From: Mnemiopsis leidyi
Taxonomy: Eukaryota > Ctenophora > Tentaculata > Lobata > Bolinopsidae
DNA length: 47,468 nt
NCBI GenBank assembly: GCA_000226015.1
Contig: JH152739.1
Coordinates: 38,849 to 86,316, forward strand
Direction of reading: 5' to 3'
The notes below the pieces were generated by a model. That model had not been told where the DNA came from. It did no database searches and saw only the letters and a list, made by a program, of their open reading frames with translations. This document shows positions 26,555-37,305 of the stretch, one piece after another; within the stretch, counting starts at the first letter, position 1; each line of letters starts with the position of its first letter. The translations under genes and the position numbers were made by a program.

Positions 26555-29002
26555 ATGGTCATGACAGTTCCGCGTCTGACATCGTTCAACTACGTCACGT
26601 CCCAGGACGTCACGACACAACTCAACGTCAAGGTGGGCGGCCTGGACGGCAAGCCGCCTCTTCCACAGGTACCCCAAGTAACTGAGGACCTTTACCGGGG
26701 AGACTTCCAACAGACTTACGCCGATCTCAAGTTCTCTTGCTACATCTGGCATGACGGTGCGGTCATGACGCTCCCAGTTTCTACTTCCTACCGTCCGTTT
26801 ACCTCCAGATGGCAGTGGAACGAGCGGTTGTCCGTACCGATGAGGATCTGCGATCTTCCACGTGACGCGCAGCTGATATGCGAAGTGCGTGAGGTGGTCA
26901 GTACTGCTGGGGATGTGGTTATTGGGGGAGCCGCTGTCCCAGTGTACAACACAGAGGGAATCCTGCAGTGTGGGCTGATAGACATCAGACTGCATATCGG
27001 TATGTCTGATCCCAGTGAACTGGTGCGGCAGAGCGAGGAGGAGCTGACGGTACGCGACGAAATGACCGAGCTGGCGCGGCTTGTCAAACAACACCACAGC
27101 GGGGAGATAGAGAAGGTAGACTGGCTGGACAGGCTGACGTTCAGGGAGGTTGAGCATGTGAACGAGCGGTCGAAACAACAGAACTCTGCTTACCATCTCT
27201 CCCTAGAGTTCCCGCCTGTAGTTTGCAAGGACATGATGCTCTCTGTTGTGTACCATGAGGAAGAGGACCCGCTTGTTACTTCCGGGAATGATATCTGCCA
27301 GATACACGATCCTGAGCTACTGATGGAGTCTCTTGTCGAACAGAAACAACACAAACTTTCTCGGTCTCTCAGATATGGACCCGAGGCTAAAAACCTGAAA
27401 CCGAACCCCGTCACCAAACAAGCTCTGAGCACGATAATAGATTACCCCACCAACCGATCTTTAACCTCTGACGAGCAAGATCTTATCTGGACGTACAGAT
27501 ACTATATAGCTAGGTTCAAAAAAGCCCTCCCCAAGTTCCTCAAGTGTATCGACTGGGCGGACGACCAGGAAGTGGCCGTGGCGATGGAGCTGGTAGAATT
27601 GTGGGAGTTTATTGATGTTGAGGACGCGCTGGGACTCCTCTCTGCTCAGTTCACTCACAGCTTCGTCCGGCTGTACGCCGTCAAACGTCTTGAGGCAGCC
27701 AACGACGAAGATCTGAGGCTATACCTCTTGCAGCTGGTTCAAGCTCTAAAGTTTGAGAATAGTGATGATGTGAAGAAGGACGGAATATCTCCGTTAGGTG
27801 CGTTCCTCATCTCCCGCGCGTGCAACAACAGCTTCTTCGGGAACTACTTCTATTGGTATCTGGTTGTGGAGTGTGAAGATGAAGCTGATAAAGCTGCCTC
27901 TGATCTGTACAGGTGTATTCTGAACGGATACAGCAACGAGCTGAAGCGGCGGGGAGAGAAGGGTGTCCAGCAGAGAAAAGTTTTGAGAAAACAAACTGAT
28001 CTGATCGGAACCTTGAAAAAGATACTTGGTTCTCTTGGTAAGGGAACTCGGCCGCAAAAGATAGAGTTTCTTAAAACTGCACTTCAAGAAAATGGCCTGG
28101 AAAATTTCGAGACTGATTTTCCTCTACCTCTTGATCCAACTATAAGAATCTGTGGAATAATTCCTGAAAAAGCGACTCTTTTTAAAAGCTCAATGATGCC
28201 GGCGAGACTAGCTTTTAAAACAGTAGACGGAAAAGAGTATGTGACAATCTTCAAGAACGGAGACGATTTGCGACAAGATCAACTGATCCTGCAAGTGATC
28301 GAACTTATGGACAAACTACTCTGCAAAGAAAACCTGAACCTCAAGTTAAAACCGTACCGTGCCCTAGCTACAGGACCTAATCACGGTTTTCTGCAGTTTG
28401 TAGACAGCAAGGCAGTGGCGCAGGTGCTACAACAAGACGGAACTATACTGAACTACTTCATGAAGCAGTCCCACGACGGGAAGACGGTCGAGCCGGACAT
28501 CATGGACACGTACATCCGGAGTTGCGCCGGATATTGTGTTATCACGTACCTGCTAGGGGTGGGAGACAGACATCTAGATAACCTGATGCTCACCAAACAC
28601 GGTCATCTCCTGCACATTGACTTTGGGTACATTCTTGGCAGAGATCCAAAACCCTTCCCGCCTCCCATGAAACTGTCCAAGGAGATGGTTGAAGTTATGG
28701 GAGGGTTGAACTCTGCTGAATATGCGAGTTTTAGAGAGCACTGTTACAACGCATTCCTCATCTTGCGACGCTCTGCTAGCCTCATCATTAATCTGTTCTC
28801 CCTGATGCTGCGCGCAAACATCCCCGACATCAAGATCGACCCGGACGGTGCGGTGCGGAAAGTACAGGACAAGTTCGGTCTGGATCTATCGGAAGAGGAA
28901 GCAGTCCAGCTGTTCCAGCAGATTATTGATGAGAGTATTACTGCTCTGTTTTCTGCACTCTGGGAGAACGTCCACAAGTGGGCTCAATACTGGAGACGTT
29001 AG
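26555..29002 (+). CDS. PIK3C3: Class III phosphatidylinositol 3-kinase (PIK3C3/VPS34), intronless
   Basis: VPS34 makes PI3P on endosomes and autophagic membranes, in complexes with VPS15 and Beclin 1. The ORF is 815 aa from the first in-frame ATG; the frame extends 13 codons upstream but only from a TTG. Domains: C2 (about 1-200, with VSTSYRPFTSRWQWNE and VDWLDRLTFREVE), the helical PIK domain (about 270-500, with LKCIDWADDQEV and YLLQLVQALKFEN), and the kinase domain with GIIPEKATLFKSSMMPA, FKNGDDLRQDQL, the catalytic loop GVGDRHLDNLML, the HIDFGYILGRDPKP activation segment and a C-terminal AQYWRR helix. The Ser/Pro-rich insert of the human helical domain (about 60 residues after the LVQALKYEN region) is missing, which accounts for most of the length difference (human 887). 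No introns, unlike its neighbours. Confidence 0.95.
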   Translation: MVMTVPRLTSFNYVTSQDVTTQLNVKVGGLDGKPPLPQVPQVTEDLYRGDFQQTYADLKFSCYIWHDGAVMTLPVSTSYRPFTSRWQWNERLSVPMRICDLPRDAQLICEVREVVSTAGDVVIGGAAVPVYNTEGILQCGLIDIRLHIGMSDPSELVRQSEEELTVRDEMTELARLVKQHHSGEIEKVDWLDRLTFREVEHVNERSKQQNSAYHLSLEFPPVVCKDMMLSVVYHEEEDPLVTSGNDICQIHDPELLMESLVEQKQHKLSRSLRYGPEAKNLKPNPVTKQALSTIIDYPTNRSLTSDEQDLIWTYRYYIARFKKALPKFLKCIDWADDQEVAVAMELVELWEFIDVEDALGLLSAQFTHSFVRLYAVKRLEAANDEDLRLYLLQLVQALKFENSDDVKKDGISPLGAFLISRACNNSFFGNYFYWYLVVECEDEADKAASDLYRCILNGYSNELKRRGEKGVQQRKVLRKQTDLIGTLKKILGSLGKGTRPQKIEFLKTALQENGLENFETDFPLPLDPTIRICGIIPEKATLFKSSMMPARLAFKTVDGKEYVTIFKNGDDLRQDQLILQVIELMDKLLCKENLNLKLKPYRALATGPNHGFLQFVDSKAVAQVLQQDGTILNYFMKQSHDGKTVEPDIMDTYIRSCAGYCVITYLLGVGDRHLDNLMLTKHGHLLHIDFGYILGRDPKPFPPPMKLSKEMVEVMGGLNSAEYASFREHCYNAFLILRRSASLIINLFSLMLRANIPDIKIDPDGAVRKVQDKFGLDLSEEEAVQLFQQIIDESITALFSALWENVHKWAQYWRR

Positions 29003-29657
29003 TATGAAATTGGAGTGTACTTTTAAAGTTCTTTAGGGTGAAAATTGTTGTTTTGAATTCAGGTGTACTGCGACCCTGGCACTTTTATTGGGGCCCTTTT
29101 CTTTTCTCTGTCAGTCAGGTGTTCTTTCAGTTACAGAGTGTTTGTCTTCTTAGCTGTATTGCGTCTGAGTACACTACTTAGGCTATCTGTCCATATTTCG
29201 CGGTGCTGTTGGGCTTTGTCCTGTTCTTTGCTTGCAGACATATGTAATAGACAATCTCAGATATCAATAGATCACATCAAGAATAGAAAATGCTTGTTAA
29301 TCAATTTCTTGCTTATGATCGATGTTAATTTTTGTGTGTGACTGAACAATTGATTTAGTAATTTTATTTTGACCTTGTTGATGTTGAATTGTTGACTGTT
29401 GATACTTAATTATTCATTTTCTCAGCTATATCTAGATTCTTATTTGACCCAGCATGCATCACATCGAATACATTCCTTTTTATATGCGTAAAACGTAATT
29501 TCCGTGTATATTTTGAAAAATTTTTGAAATTTTTGAAAATTTTGAAAATTTGAACAATTACAGACTATATCGAATGATAGAAAGTATTTCAATAATTTAT
29601 TTGCTACACTCATACCTAATCACTCTAAACTCTAAGATAAACAAGTTTCACCATGAC
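29003..29657. other. PIK3C3 3' region and RCCD1 upstream region
   Basis: AT-rich. A short 'tttgaaaatt' repeat lies near 29510-29550. No gene seen; an in-frame extension upstream of the RCCD1 ATG has no family similarity I can see. Confidence 0.4.
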
Positions 29658-32000
29658 ATGAAGCTGTATGGACGAGGCTATATCGCCACTACGGTAGGTG
29701 GAGGAGGTGACACAGAGCTGGAGATAGTATCTGATTTAGAGTGTAGATACACTATACTGCCCGTCTGGGGAGGCGTTTATGTGAGGAGCAAGTCTAGAAC
29801 ATCTATATGGGGTACGTACTACGTTACATATCTTTCTAATTCAGTGTGGTCTTATATTCAGTACATGCACCATTCCTGGGAATTGTCATAGTATTCGAAT
29901 GAGAAATAATTAAACTGTAATACAATATTAAATGTGTGATGTGTATACATCGGTGTTGGTGTTTTCATAGTTGTTTACTTATGAAGAAATGTTTGTAGAG
30001 ATGTAGAGCGTCTGCCTTGTTTTTGTTATCTTAGCTGCCTCTTCACAGATATATGTGTAGCCTTGTATGTTTGATGAAAATTTCCGTGTGTTTGAAGAAG
30101 TTAAACATCATACAAGCAACAGCATGCACAAGATGATAGTCGACTTAGCTTTGTATTTCTTTGAAAATCGATAAATCTGTCGGTAGACATTTACAAATTT
30201 CATGTGGTGGTTAAGAATTGAGAATGTCACATGAGGATGAGAATACTCATATATCATATAGTATGATATAGTATGTACAGTTATCACAATGTCCCCAATG
30301 ACCGTACCACCCAGGCTTTACTACAGCACCAACAACAGATGTGTTGTCTACTGGAGATAATACAGTGGTGTATGTTGATAACACAGTGTCCTGGGACGCA
30401 AGTGCTACTTCCCACACTACTCTAGACAGAGGTTCTACTTCCCCTGAGCGGTGCTGTGTGGCGTGTTGCAGTAGAAGAGTTGTGTGGGCAGACTCTGGAG
30501 GGGCAGTTAAAGAGATACAACCTGGCAAGAAACACGTAGGTGGGATTACTTACTTCTCAATAGTTCTCTTGTACTCGGGGAGGGGAGAGTCGCCCAGGGG
30601 GGGGGGGAGACACTTATCTTCCTCCCTTACTCTTGTGTCTCTGGTGTGCACTTTGTCACGTATTTCTTGCGAAGCTCGATTTTAAGTGAATGCTTTACCA
30701 CTATTCTGTTAGTTTAAAAACGAACCTTTCGCAGAGTACAAGCTGGAGTACCCCCTACCTCTACAAATAACAGCAATAGCAGTTGGAGCACAGTTTACTC
30801 TCGCTCTCGGCCATTGTGGTATCGTCTGGTCATGGGGAACCAACAAGTGAGCAGTATATAAATCTAATAGTTTCTCTCAGTCTTTTCTTTTAATTTTTTA
30901 TTTTAATAGTCAAGTATTGAGTTCTGTTTAAAAGAAATTACTAAATTTACTTAGCCACGGACAGTTGGGTCAAGGTCACATAGAAGAGGTTAAAGAACCA
31001 ACACCCATAGATTATTTGGGTGGTTTACAGATAAGAAGTATTGCTGCAGGCTATTGGCACAGTCTAGCTGTAACAGGTAATGCTTCTTTTAAACTTCCCA
31101 CACTCTTATGAAACGCGACCGCTGAACTTTCATTTATTTTCGAGTTTAGAATATCCTATTCTAATGCCATCTGAACTTCGAAAATTTATTAATTTAAATT
31201 AGAAATTATCCCTTGAATAACTTTAATTAGAGTTTTCCTTTTTCAGAATTTGACGTAGTTTACGCGTGGGGCTGGAATTGCAAAGGACAGCTGGGCATCT
31301 CATCAGGTACAATTCGCTGAATAAGGTCTACCGCGTTATGTTAACGTAACACGCGAATACAGTTTGAAGATTCACAGTTTTCCCACGCTTTTTCATTGCG
31401 CGCGCGATTTTATTGTAAATTTATTTAGATCTATTTCTTTCAATGGATAGACTGTGGCTACTGGCTATGTGGCCAATTCATTCTGGCATATGCATTATGC
31501 CATAGCCTGTCTAAATCTGATAAGTTATTACATATTACAAATCCTACATTAATTTGCTGGAATATTTTTCAGAAAGCAAAATGGAGACCGAGCCCGTGGT
31601 ATTGTTCGAGGAAGATTCGGAAATAAAGAAGATCTCATGTGGCAGAAGCCATTCAGCATTTCTTGACACAGGTACTCGGTTCTACTGATAGAAATCGTTC
31701 TCCCTTTTATAGATTGTGTGCGATACCTCTGTACTTATGCACTATTTGACTGTCAGCTTTACTACATTCGTGTACGATCACATTCTATAGTACTTGTTGT
31801 CGATCTTGTTAAAGATAAGGTTACTTACTACAGGAAGAAGATTGTATGTGTGCGGATACAACAAGTACGGACAATGTGATCCAACCAACAACACAGAGGA
31901 GCTCTACTTGAACAACACATTATCTGACAAAACTGTGTTGGTTCGCGGAGTCAGCGATGTTGTGTGTGGACCTTGGTCCACTTACTATGTAACAGATTGA
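29658..32000 (+). CDS. RCCD1: RCC1-repeat protein resembling RCCD1, 7 exons
   Basis: RCCD1 is a small RCC1-type beta-propeller protein that in mammals partners the KDM8/JMJD5 oxygenase on chromatin. Exons: 29658-29811, 30315-30535, 30737-30846, 30955-31076, 31247-31306, 31573-31671, 31834-32000, giving 310 aa with consistent phases. RCC1 repeats are seen as GAQFTLALGHCGIVWSWG, NNHGQLGQG, IAAGYWHSLAVT, VVYAWGWNCKGQLG, ISCGRSHSAFLD and RLYVCGYNKYGQCD. The C-terminus VVCGPWSTYYV matches the distinctive end of RCCD1 (CGPWNTYVYAV in human). The N-terminal third is divergent, as in known RCCD1. The exon 3 acceptor is CGCAGAG rather than CGCAG, needed to keep phase 0. The RCC1 fold is secure; the RCCD1 assignment is likely. 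Confidence 0.8.
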
Positions 32001-32265
32001 ATAGGGATCTTCAACCTTTTGTGTCTTGACCACTGATGTTTAGAGGACTGAGGAGTGATGAAACAATTTAACTTCAAATTTTTACCCATTACTGTTTTTA
32101 TTATTAATTTCATATCAAAGAACTTAAAATTATCATGTATGAATTTCGACGTGTTGTACCTTTTTAAAACTTAAGTTAATATCGATTACAAATGTATTTG
32201 TTAAGCACACACTTAAGTGTGCAGATAACTATATTATTCTTATATGTTGTAACCTGCACTAGACC

Positions 32266-33356
32266 ATGGCAGACTTCTTAGAAGGAGCTCCTGGCGAGAC
32301 AATATCTAGAAATGTAGATGTAGAGATGGGCAGAATGGAGTCCAATATCTCCAAACAGGGATACACGGACGGGTATTTAGCTGGCAAAGAAGAAGGTAAC
32401 TTTAATAATACATCCTCTTTTCTTGAACTGTAGACAGGTAAAAGGACTGAAGGAACATGTGTTCANNNNNNNNNNNATCTCCAAACAGGGATACACGGAC
32501 GGGTATTTAGCTGGCAAAGAAGAAGGTAAACTTTAATAATACAATCCTCTTTTCTTGAACTGTAGACAGGTAGAGGGACTGAAGGAACATGTGTTCACTA
32601 TGTTTATGTTTGCTTGTAAAACTTTTTAACACTTGATAAATACTTGATAAATACGTAGCAACAACTCTCTTCCTTCAGGTACTCAGACAGGGTTTGACAC
32701 CGGCTTCAAAGAAGGAGCAGGTTTAGGAATTAAGTGGGGAATGATGGAGGGCAGAATATCGGCTATGAAGTACCTTCACCCTGCTCGGGCTACAGAACTT
32801 AAACTACTCTTGGACGAGTTAAAGGACAGTTTTGATGAGCAAAACCGATACTTCTCCCAGGTTAGACTGCAAGTCTTACAATTGTATTTTATTGAATCGA
32901 ATGTGAATGTTTTATCGTAGTGCACACAGTGACAATTATCTATTTGGATCAAATCCATCTAACCTTCCGTATGATCTTCAGTTTGGAGAAGATAGACACA
33001 GTCACTCCACCACTATGCCAAATACTACCTCCTCCGCATCCTACAATAAAGCTTCAGTCAACCATCCCTCTTCATATTCTTCAAACAACCAGTCTGCTCC
33101 CGGTTCTACCGAGTGTTGTGGGGGCGGAAGTGCAACTACCGAGTGTTGTGGGGGCGGAAGTGCAATAACCGGTTCTTGTAATCAGCCAGGACAACCCTCC
33201 AATTCGTCCTGTGGTAAAAACACGGCTGAGTCTGGCAGTTTTAGTACTGATTTTATGATGTCTGAACTAGATATTCTTTCCAGCGAAAATAATAGTTGCG
33301 GTGATAGGTTGTTGTTGTTTGAACAGAAGTTAGAGCATATCGTGAATAGAGGTTGA
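32266..33356 (+). CDS. YAE1: YAE1, ribosome-biogenesis / Fe-S adaptor protein, 3 exons
   Basis: In yeast, Yae1 and Lto1 form an adaptor that hands ABCE1/Rli1 to the cytosolic Fe-S targeting machinery. Exons 32266-32395, 32679-32860 and 32982-33356 give about 228 aa. The diagnostic deca-GX3 region is present: ISKQGYTDGYLAGKEEG, then TQTGFDTGFKEGAGLGIKWG, followed by MMEGRISAMKYL. The third exon encodes a Ser/Asn/Gly-rich C-terminus that is poorly conserved in the family, with a 30-bp perfect-type duplication at 33108-33167 giving TECCGGGSA twice. The third acceptor (GATCTTCAG, 32981) was chosen because earlier AGs lead to immediate stops. An assembly gap and a copy of the end of exon 1 lie in intron 1. 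Confidence 0.85.
32348..32596 (+). other. Assembly gap (11 N) flanked by a ~119-bp direct duplication
   Basis: Bases 32466-32476 are N. The 118 bases before the gap (32348-32465, the end of YAE1 exon 1 plus its donor and intron start) reappear right after it (32477-32596), with a few single-base differences and indels. The copy breaks exactly at the gap, as expected when two alleles or overlapping contig ends are joined without being merged. Only one copy belongs in the gene. Confidence 0.9.
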
Positions 33357-33706
33357 GTTTCACCGCTTTTTAAGATTAATTTATTTCCTGATTTAGTTTT
33401 AATTTGACGTGAAAGCAATCTAACAATGATTTATACTGGGAGTTAATTTATTGAAATATTGATGTCTCATCTTAAATGTGTCTCTTTGAGGAATGCTTTA
33501 TAATTTATTATCTAAATCATGACAATCTCATGATATCAACACGAATAGTTGAGTTGATATTGCGAATTTTATATTTTCATTCATTCCATGACTATTTTAC
33601 GTAACTTTTAAAGTCGTTTATCTCTCCAAACTTTCATAGGAGGTACAGAAATCTGTTCACTCAGGAGCAGCGCCTAAAACAGCAAATCTACACAATACAC
33701 ACAGTT

Positions 33707-35950
33707 ATGGATCATGTTGAATTAGGTACTGCCTGCGCTGAAGGTCTGTACGAGGTGAATACTAAATAGCTAACAGTTACATTTTTATACCACTAAAGAA
33801 CCTCATTAACGGAATATTTTTATAGGAGTGACAAAGAGAATATGAACTTGAAGCTAGGCTAGAAACGAATGACTGCCTGACTGTCCTTGTGTTTTTAACA
33901 GTTACACAATCCCCGTTGTTTCAGAGTGCGCTAAGTATGTTGGACAGTGGAGAAAACCCCAACCAGTACAGTGAGGATGGCTTTACTCCAATATGTCTCG
34001 CTGCTTTCTGGGGAAAATCTGACATTGTCAAAGCTCTCCTCAATTTCGGGTATTTAGAATGATGTTATTAGTATGCTTACAGTTTTCCTTCTTTTGGTTT
34101 GGTTGGAGAGACGAAATAAAACAGTCAACATGACTGGGTTCTCAGTTTTACTTTGTTCACAGTTTTGCTTTGTTTCCTCGTTTATGCACATACTCGTTCA
34201 GATCATAATATATTCATGTTCAAATTTTGTGTTTTTGAATTCAACATGCATTCCCTGCCATTAACATACTGCCTCAATACAGTATGTTTCTAATGCTCAG
34301 CCGTTAGTGTTACAGAGCGGACGTGAACCTAGCTAACATCGGAAGCGGTATGACACCTCTGCATGCAGCTGCATTCCAAGGCCATGGCAAGATAGCACAT
34401 CTTCTATTGGAGGCTGGAAGTGACTTAGAGGCCGAGGACAAATACGGGAATACCCCTGTTTACTACGCCTCCTCTGACGACGCTATATGGCCTTTGTTTG
34501 CCAGTAAGTTTTTCTTCTATTTAAGGATGATTTCAGCGGGCTCCTAATGGTGCGGATGAGTCTTGATTCGATTCCAATTATATCATAAACCGTGGGTACC
34601 TGAAAGTTAGTTTTAACTGATGTTGAATAAACCAAGATCAACTTTCAGTGAACTTAAGGAAAGATTTAACCAGTAAACACATGGTTTAAACGTCGCGAGC
34701 ATGCGCTAGAACATGTCTCCACAGTATATTTTCTCCGCGCGCGCGGCAAAGTTTTTCCTTCGTCCGTCTGCGTGACACTGTGGTGATATCGGCTCACCAA
34801 ACAGCGTAGTCGCGTGATCAACAGCTAATGTGAGGCAAACAAATTAAATTATGTACGTTTCTTACAGCCTCATTATCACGGAATCCAACAAACTTCATGT
34901 GCTGAGATAGAAGCGCTCAGTACTCAACATTTCTGTTACACAGCTGTGTCGAATTATTCCGAAAGCTGTGCCACTTCCTTTTGAAGTAAATAAAACATTT
35001 CAGGCAAAGGATGTACCAGAAAAACCACAAACCTCCCGAAGAACAACATGAACGAGGTGTGTCCTAGTTTAAAGTTAACCTATCACCAAAACAAATTGTA
35101 TACAATATTGAATACTAGGTGTTTGAAATGTCAGTATGTGCTCAACAAATCGTACTTTAGTCTTCATAAAAACGATTCCTATCATAAGGAAAATTAGATT
35201 TAAAGTATAAAGTTAAACTTTACGCCCAAATTCACTCACAGTACTTGAAATTACTGCGGAAACTTAACACCAGTATTCTGGTAGTCGGCTGGAATTATCC
35301 ACACAAATGACTGTTCAACATGTTAAATTCACGTACGTGCTGCAGTTAGCAAATAGTGTAGTACATTGCAAGCCCTACCCTAATAGAAGTTAACAATAAA
35401 CTGTCTCAAACAATACATGTTCTACGTAGTGTTGAACTGCTTGTTGACGTCTATCTATTGTTCAGATACACAAACTTCACTCATCATTGCACCTTAGGAC
35501 AACACAATATCTCGCTTCCACACCACCCCTCAAGACAACACAATATCTCACTTCCACACCGCCCCTCAAGACAACAAAATATCTCACTTCCACACCTCCC
35601 TTCAAGGCAACACATTATCTCACTTCGACACCGCCTCTCAAGACAACACAATATCTCACTTCCACACCGCCCCTCAAGACAACACAATATCTCACTTCCA
35701 CACTGCCCCTCAAGACAACACAATATTTCACTTCCAAACCAATCCTCCACTTGATATCTCCAGACTACACATGTAAATCCTCTCTATCCTCCAGACTGAA
35801 GTATTAGACTCCGAAGTAGAGTTGAAGAGAGAGTACGAGGCGTACATCAGCCCTCTCAGAGAACATCACCTAGCAACCGGGGACGTCCTGGGTTTGGATG
35901 CCCCGCCCATGATGGATCAGCCTACTTTTGCTATAGAGTGGGGCAAATAA
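33707..35950 (+). CDS. Small ankyrin-repeat protein, 5 exons
   Basis: Exons 33707-33754, 33925-34049, 34316-34503, 35004-35056 and 35795-35950 give 189 aa with consistent phases. Ankyrin repeats: a divergent first (LGTACAEGLYESALSMLDSG), then DGFTPICLAAFWGKSDIVKA, then SGMTPLHAAAFQGHGKIAHL, then KYGNTPVYYASSDDAIWPLF. The tail is acidic and charged and ends in FAIEWGK. No signal peptide or membrane segment, so a cytosolic or nuclear protein-interaction role is expected. I cannot assign an orthologue. A 36-bp minisatellite occupies part of its last intron. A polyadenylation signal AATAAA lies at 36123-36128. Confidence 0.8.
35499..35750 (+). repeat. Seven-unit 36-bp minisatellite in the last ankyrin-gene intron
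   Basis: The unit 'acaacacaatatctcacttccacaccgcccctcaag' recurs at 35499, 35535, 35571, 35607, 35643, 35679 and 35715 with a few substitutions. As 36 is a multiple of 3, frames stay open on both strands across the array; these are artefacts of the repeat, not genes. Confidence 0.93.
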
Positions 35951-36122
35951 GGTTCAGCATATAACTAATAACTTATTTGGGGTTAAATGTGGACTTATAT
36001 TTGGAGGAGAAACTTCGTAGACTTGTAAGTTGTGGTAAACGAAGACTTTTAGTTGTTTGATTTGGAAAATTGTATTGTTTATTTCGAACTTTTTAAATAA
36101 TGTATGTAATTGTGAATTCTGT

Positions 36123-36128
36123 AATAAA
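36123..36128 (+). terminator. Polyadenylation signal AATAAA of the ankyrin gene
   Basis: A canonical AATAAA lies 173 bases after the ankyrin gene's stop codon on the same strand. It is the first such hexamer downstream. Confidence 0.6.
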
Positions 36129-36859
36129 GTAGGCCACTGTTAAATATTAACGCTTAACGCTGCTGGTGCTCGTTTTTTGAGAAATAATATTAATGCTGAG
36201 TTTTTTCATTCTCCAAAGCTGTGCAAAGACGGTTATTTCTGGGATTTTGTTTGTTATTTTGTATAGAGATAGTTTATTCGAATACTTTCCCTAAATGTTT
36301 GCTATCTCTTGAATCATCCATAAACTACAATAGACAATGAACAATAAGTTACGCTCGTTAAACCACAAAATGTTAAATCAATACAACATCACAAGACTGA
36401 AATGATAAAACATTGCGTGGAAGTCAGCACTTCCGATGTGTGTATATACTACTGATATGTATGTTAAAACTACATGTACATTTCATGTCAAGCATGCACG
36501 CCGTCAGCTGCATCTGATCCAGAAGAAACTTAACTTCACTTAATCTACAATTCTCTTATAAAAATCGGTCGTGCTACTCCATTATATACCGGAAATAAGA
36601 GCTACTGAGCCAATAAAATAATTTTCGGCCACCTATCTTTTAACAATCATATAAATTTCTAGAATTGAAAGTGAACATTCTAAAAATGTAGACATTTTAA
36701 ATCTGTCCGGAGCACAATTATTATTGAACAAGCAGTGCGATGTAAATTGCCTGGAGCGCACTCTTCCTAAAGGAAATTTTTGATAGATTACAAAAAATAT
36801 TTCACTTAAAATAATTCATCTAAAAATCAATAAAATATGATTATGGTTTACAGTATATC

Positions 36860-36923
36860 CTCGCTCCTGGTGATACATAAGCACCAGGACACTGTGCCAC
36901 TTAGAAAGTGGTACTGTGGCGAG
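36860..36923 (+). other. Candidate structured element: perfect three-way junction
   Basis: P1 is CTCGC/GCGAG (36860-36864 with 36919-36923). P2 is TCCTGGTG/CACCAGGA (36865-36872 with 36882-36889, 9-nt loop). P3 is a 13-bp stem (36890-36902 with 36906-36918, 3-nt loop, one mismatch and one G-U). The helices abut with no unpaired junction bases. I do not recognise a known RNA family; it may be a structured RNA or a T-shaped DNA foldback. Confidence 0.5.
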
Positions 36924-37305
36924 AAATGTCTTATCTCTGATAAAACTGAGTTTAGATTCTCTCTTATCTGCACAATTCTGCTTTGTCAAGTCTGATCAGT
37001 AAGTAGTTACATTGTTCCATCTTGCTTCAATGCCAATTTGTGTCATCTAATATCATGCCAACTTCACTAAATTTTCGTCCAAATAGTTCTCATTAAATAA
37101 CTGCTTACCATAACGTAAGTACTAAAAATTTAAAAACTACCTTTCACACTAATTTAAAAGATAACGTTCACATAAGAAGTCCCATCTCCCTGCCGTTTAA
37201 AAGCAAAACATGTTACCCTGCTTCCCACAAGACATCAAGCAAAGAAGACATCATGAGTCGGTAGAACGCTGGAACTGTCCCTCACAAAAATTTACAAATT
37301 CCAGT

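Larger units (their letters stand above)
35951..37305. other. Convergent intergenic region (ankyrin gene end / uncoupling protein end)
   Basis: Holds the 3' ends of two convergent genes. AATAAA at 36123 fits the ankyrin gene. A three-way-junction-like fold is at 36860-36923. No further gene seen. Confidence 0.5.

Noticed and set aside
26525..27196. 223-residue minus-strand open frame
   Set aside because: Shadow of the PIK3C3 C2 domain.
35458..35807. Long open frames on both strands rich in repeated motifs
   Set aside because: They arise from a 36-bp (12-codon) tandem repeat inside an intron; the ankyrin gene splices across it in phase.
36860..36923. Hammerhead ribozyme or viral T-shaped terminal repeat
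   Set aside because: No conserved hammerhead core, and no viral genes or second terminal copy nearby; kept only as a structured element.
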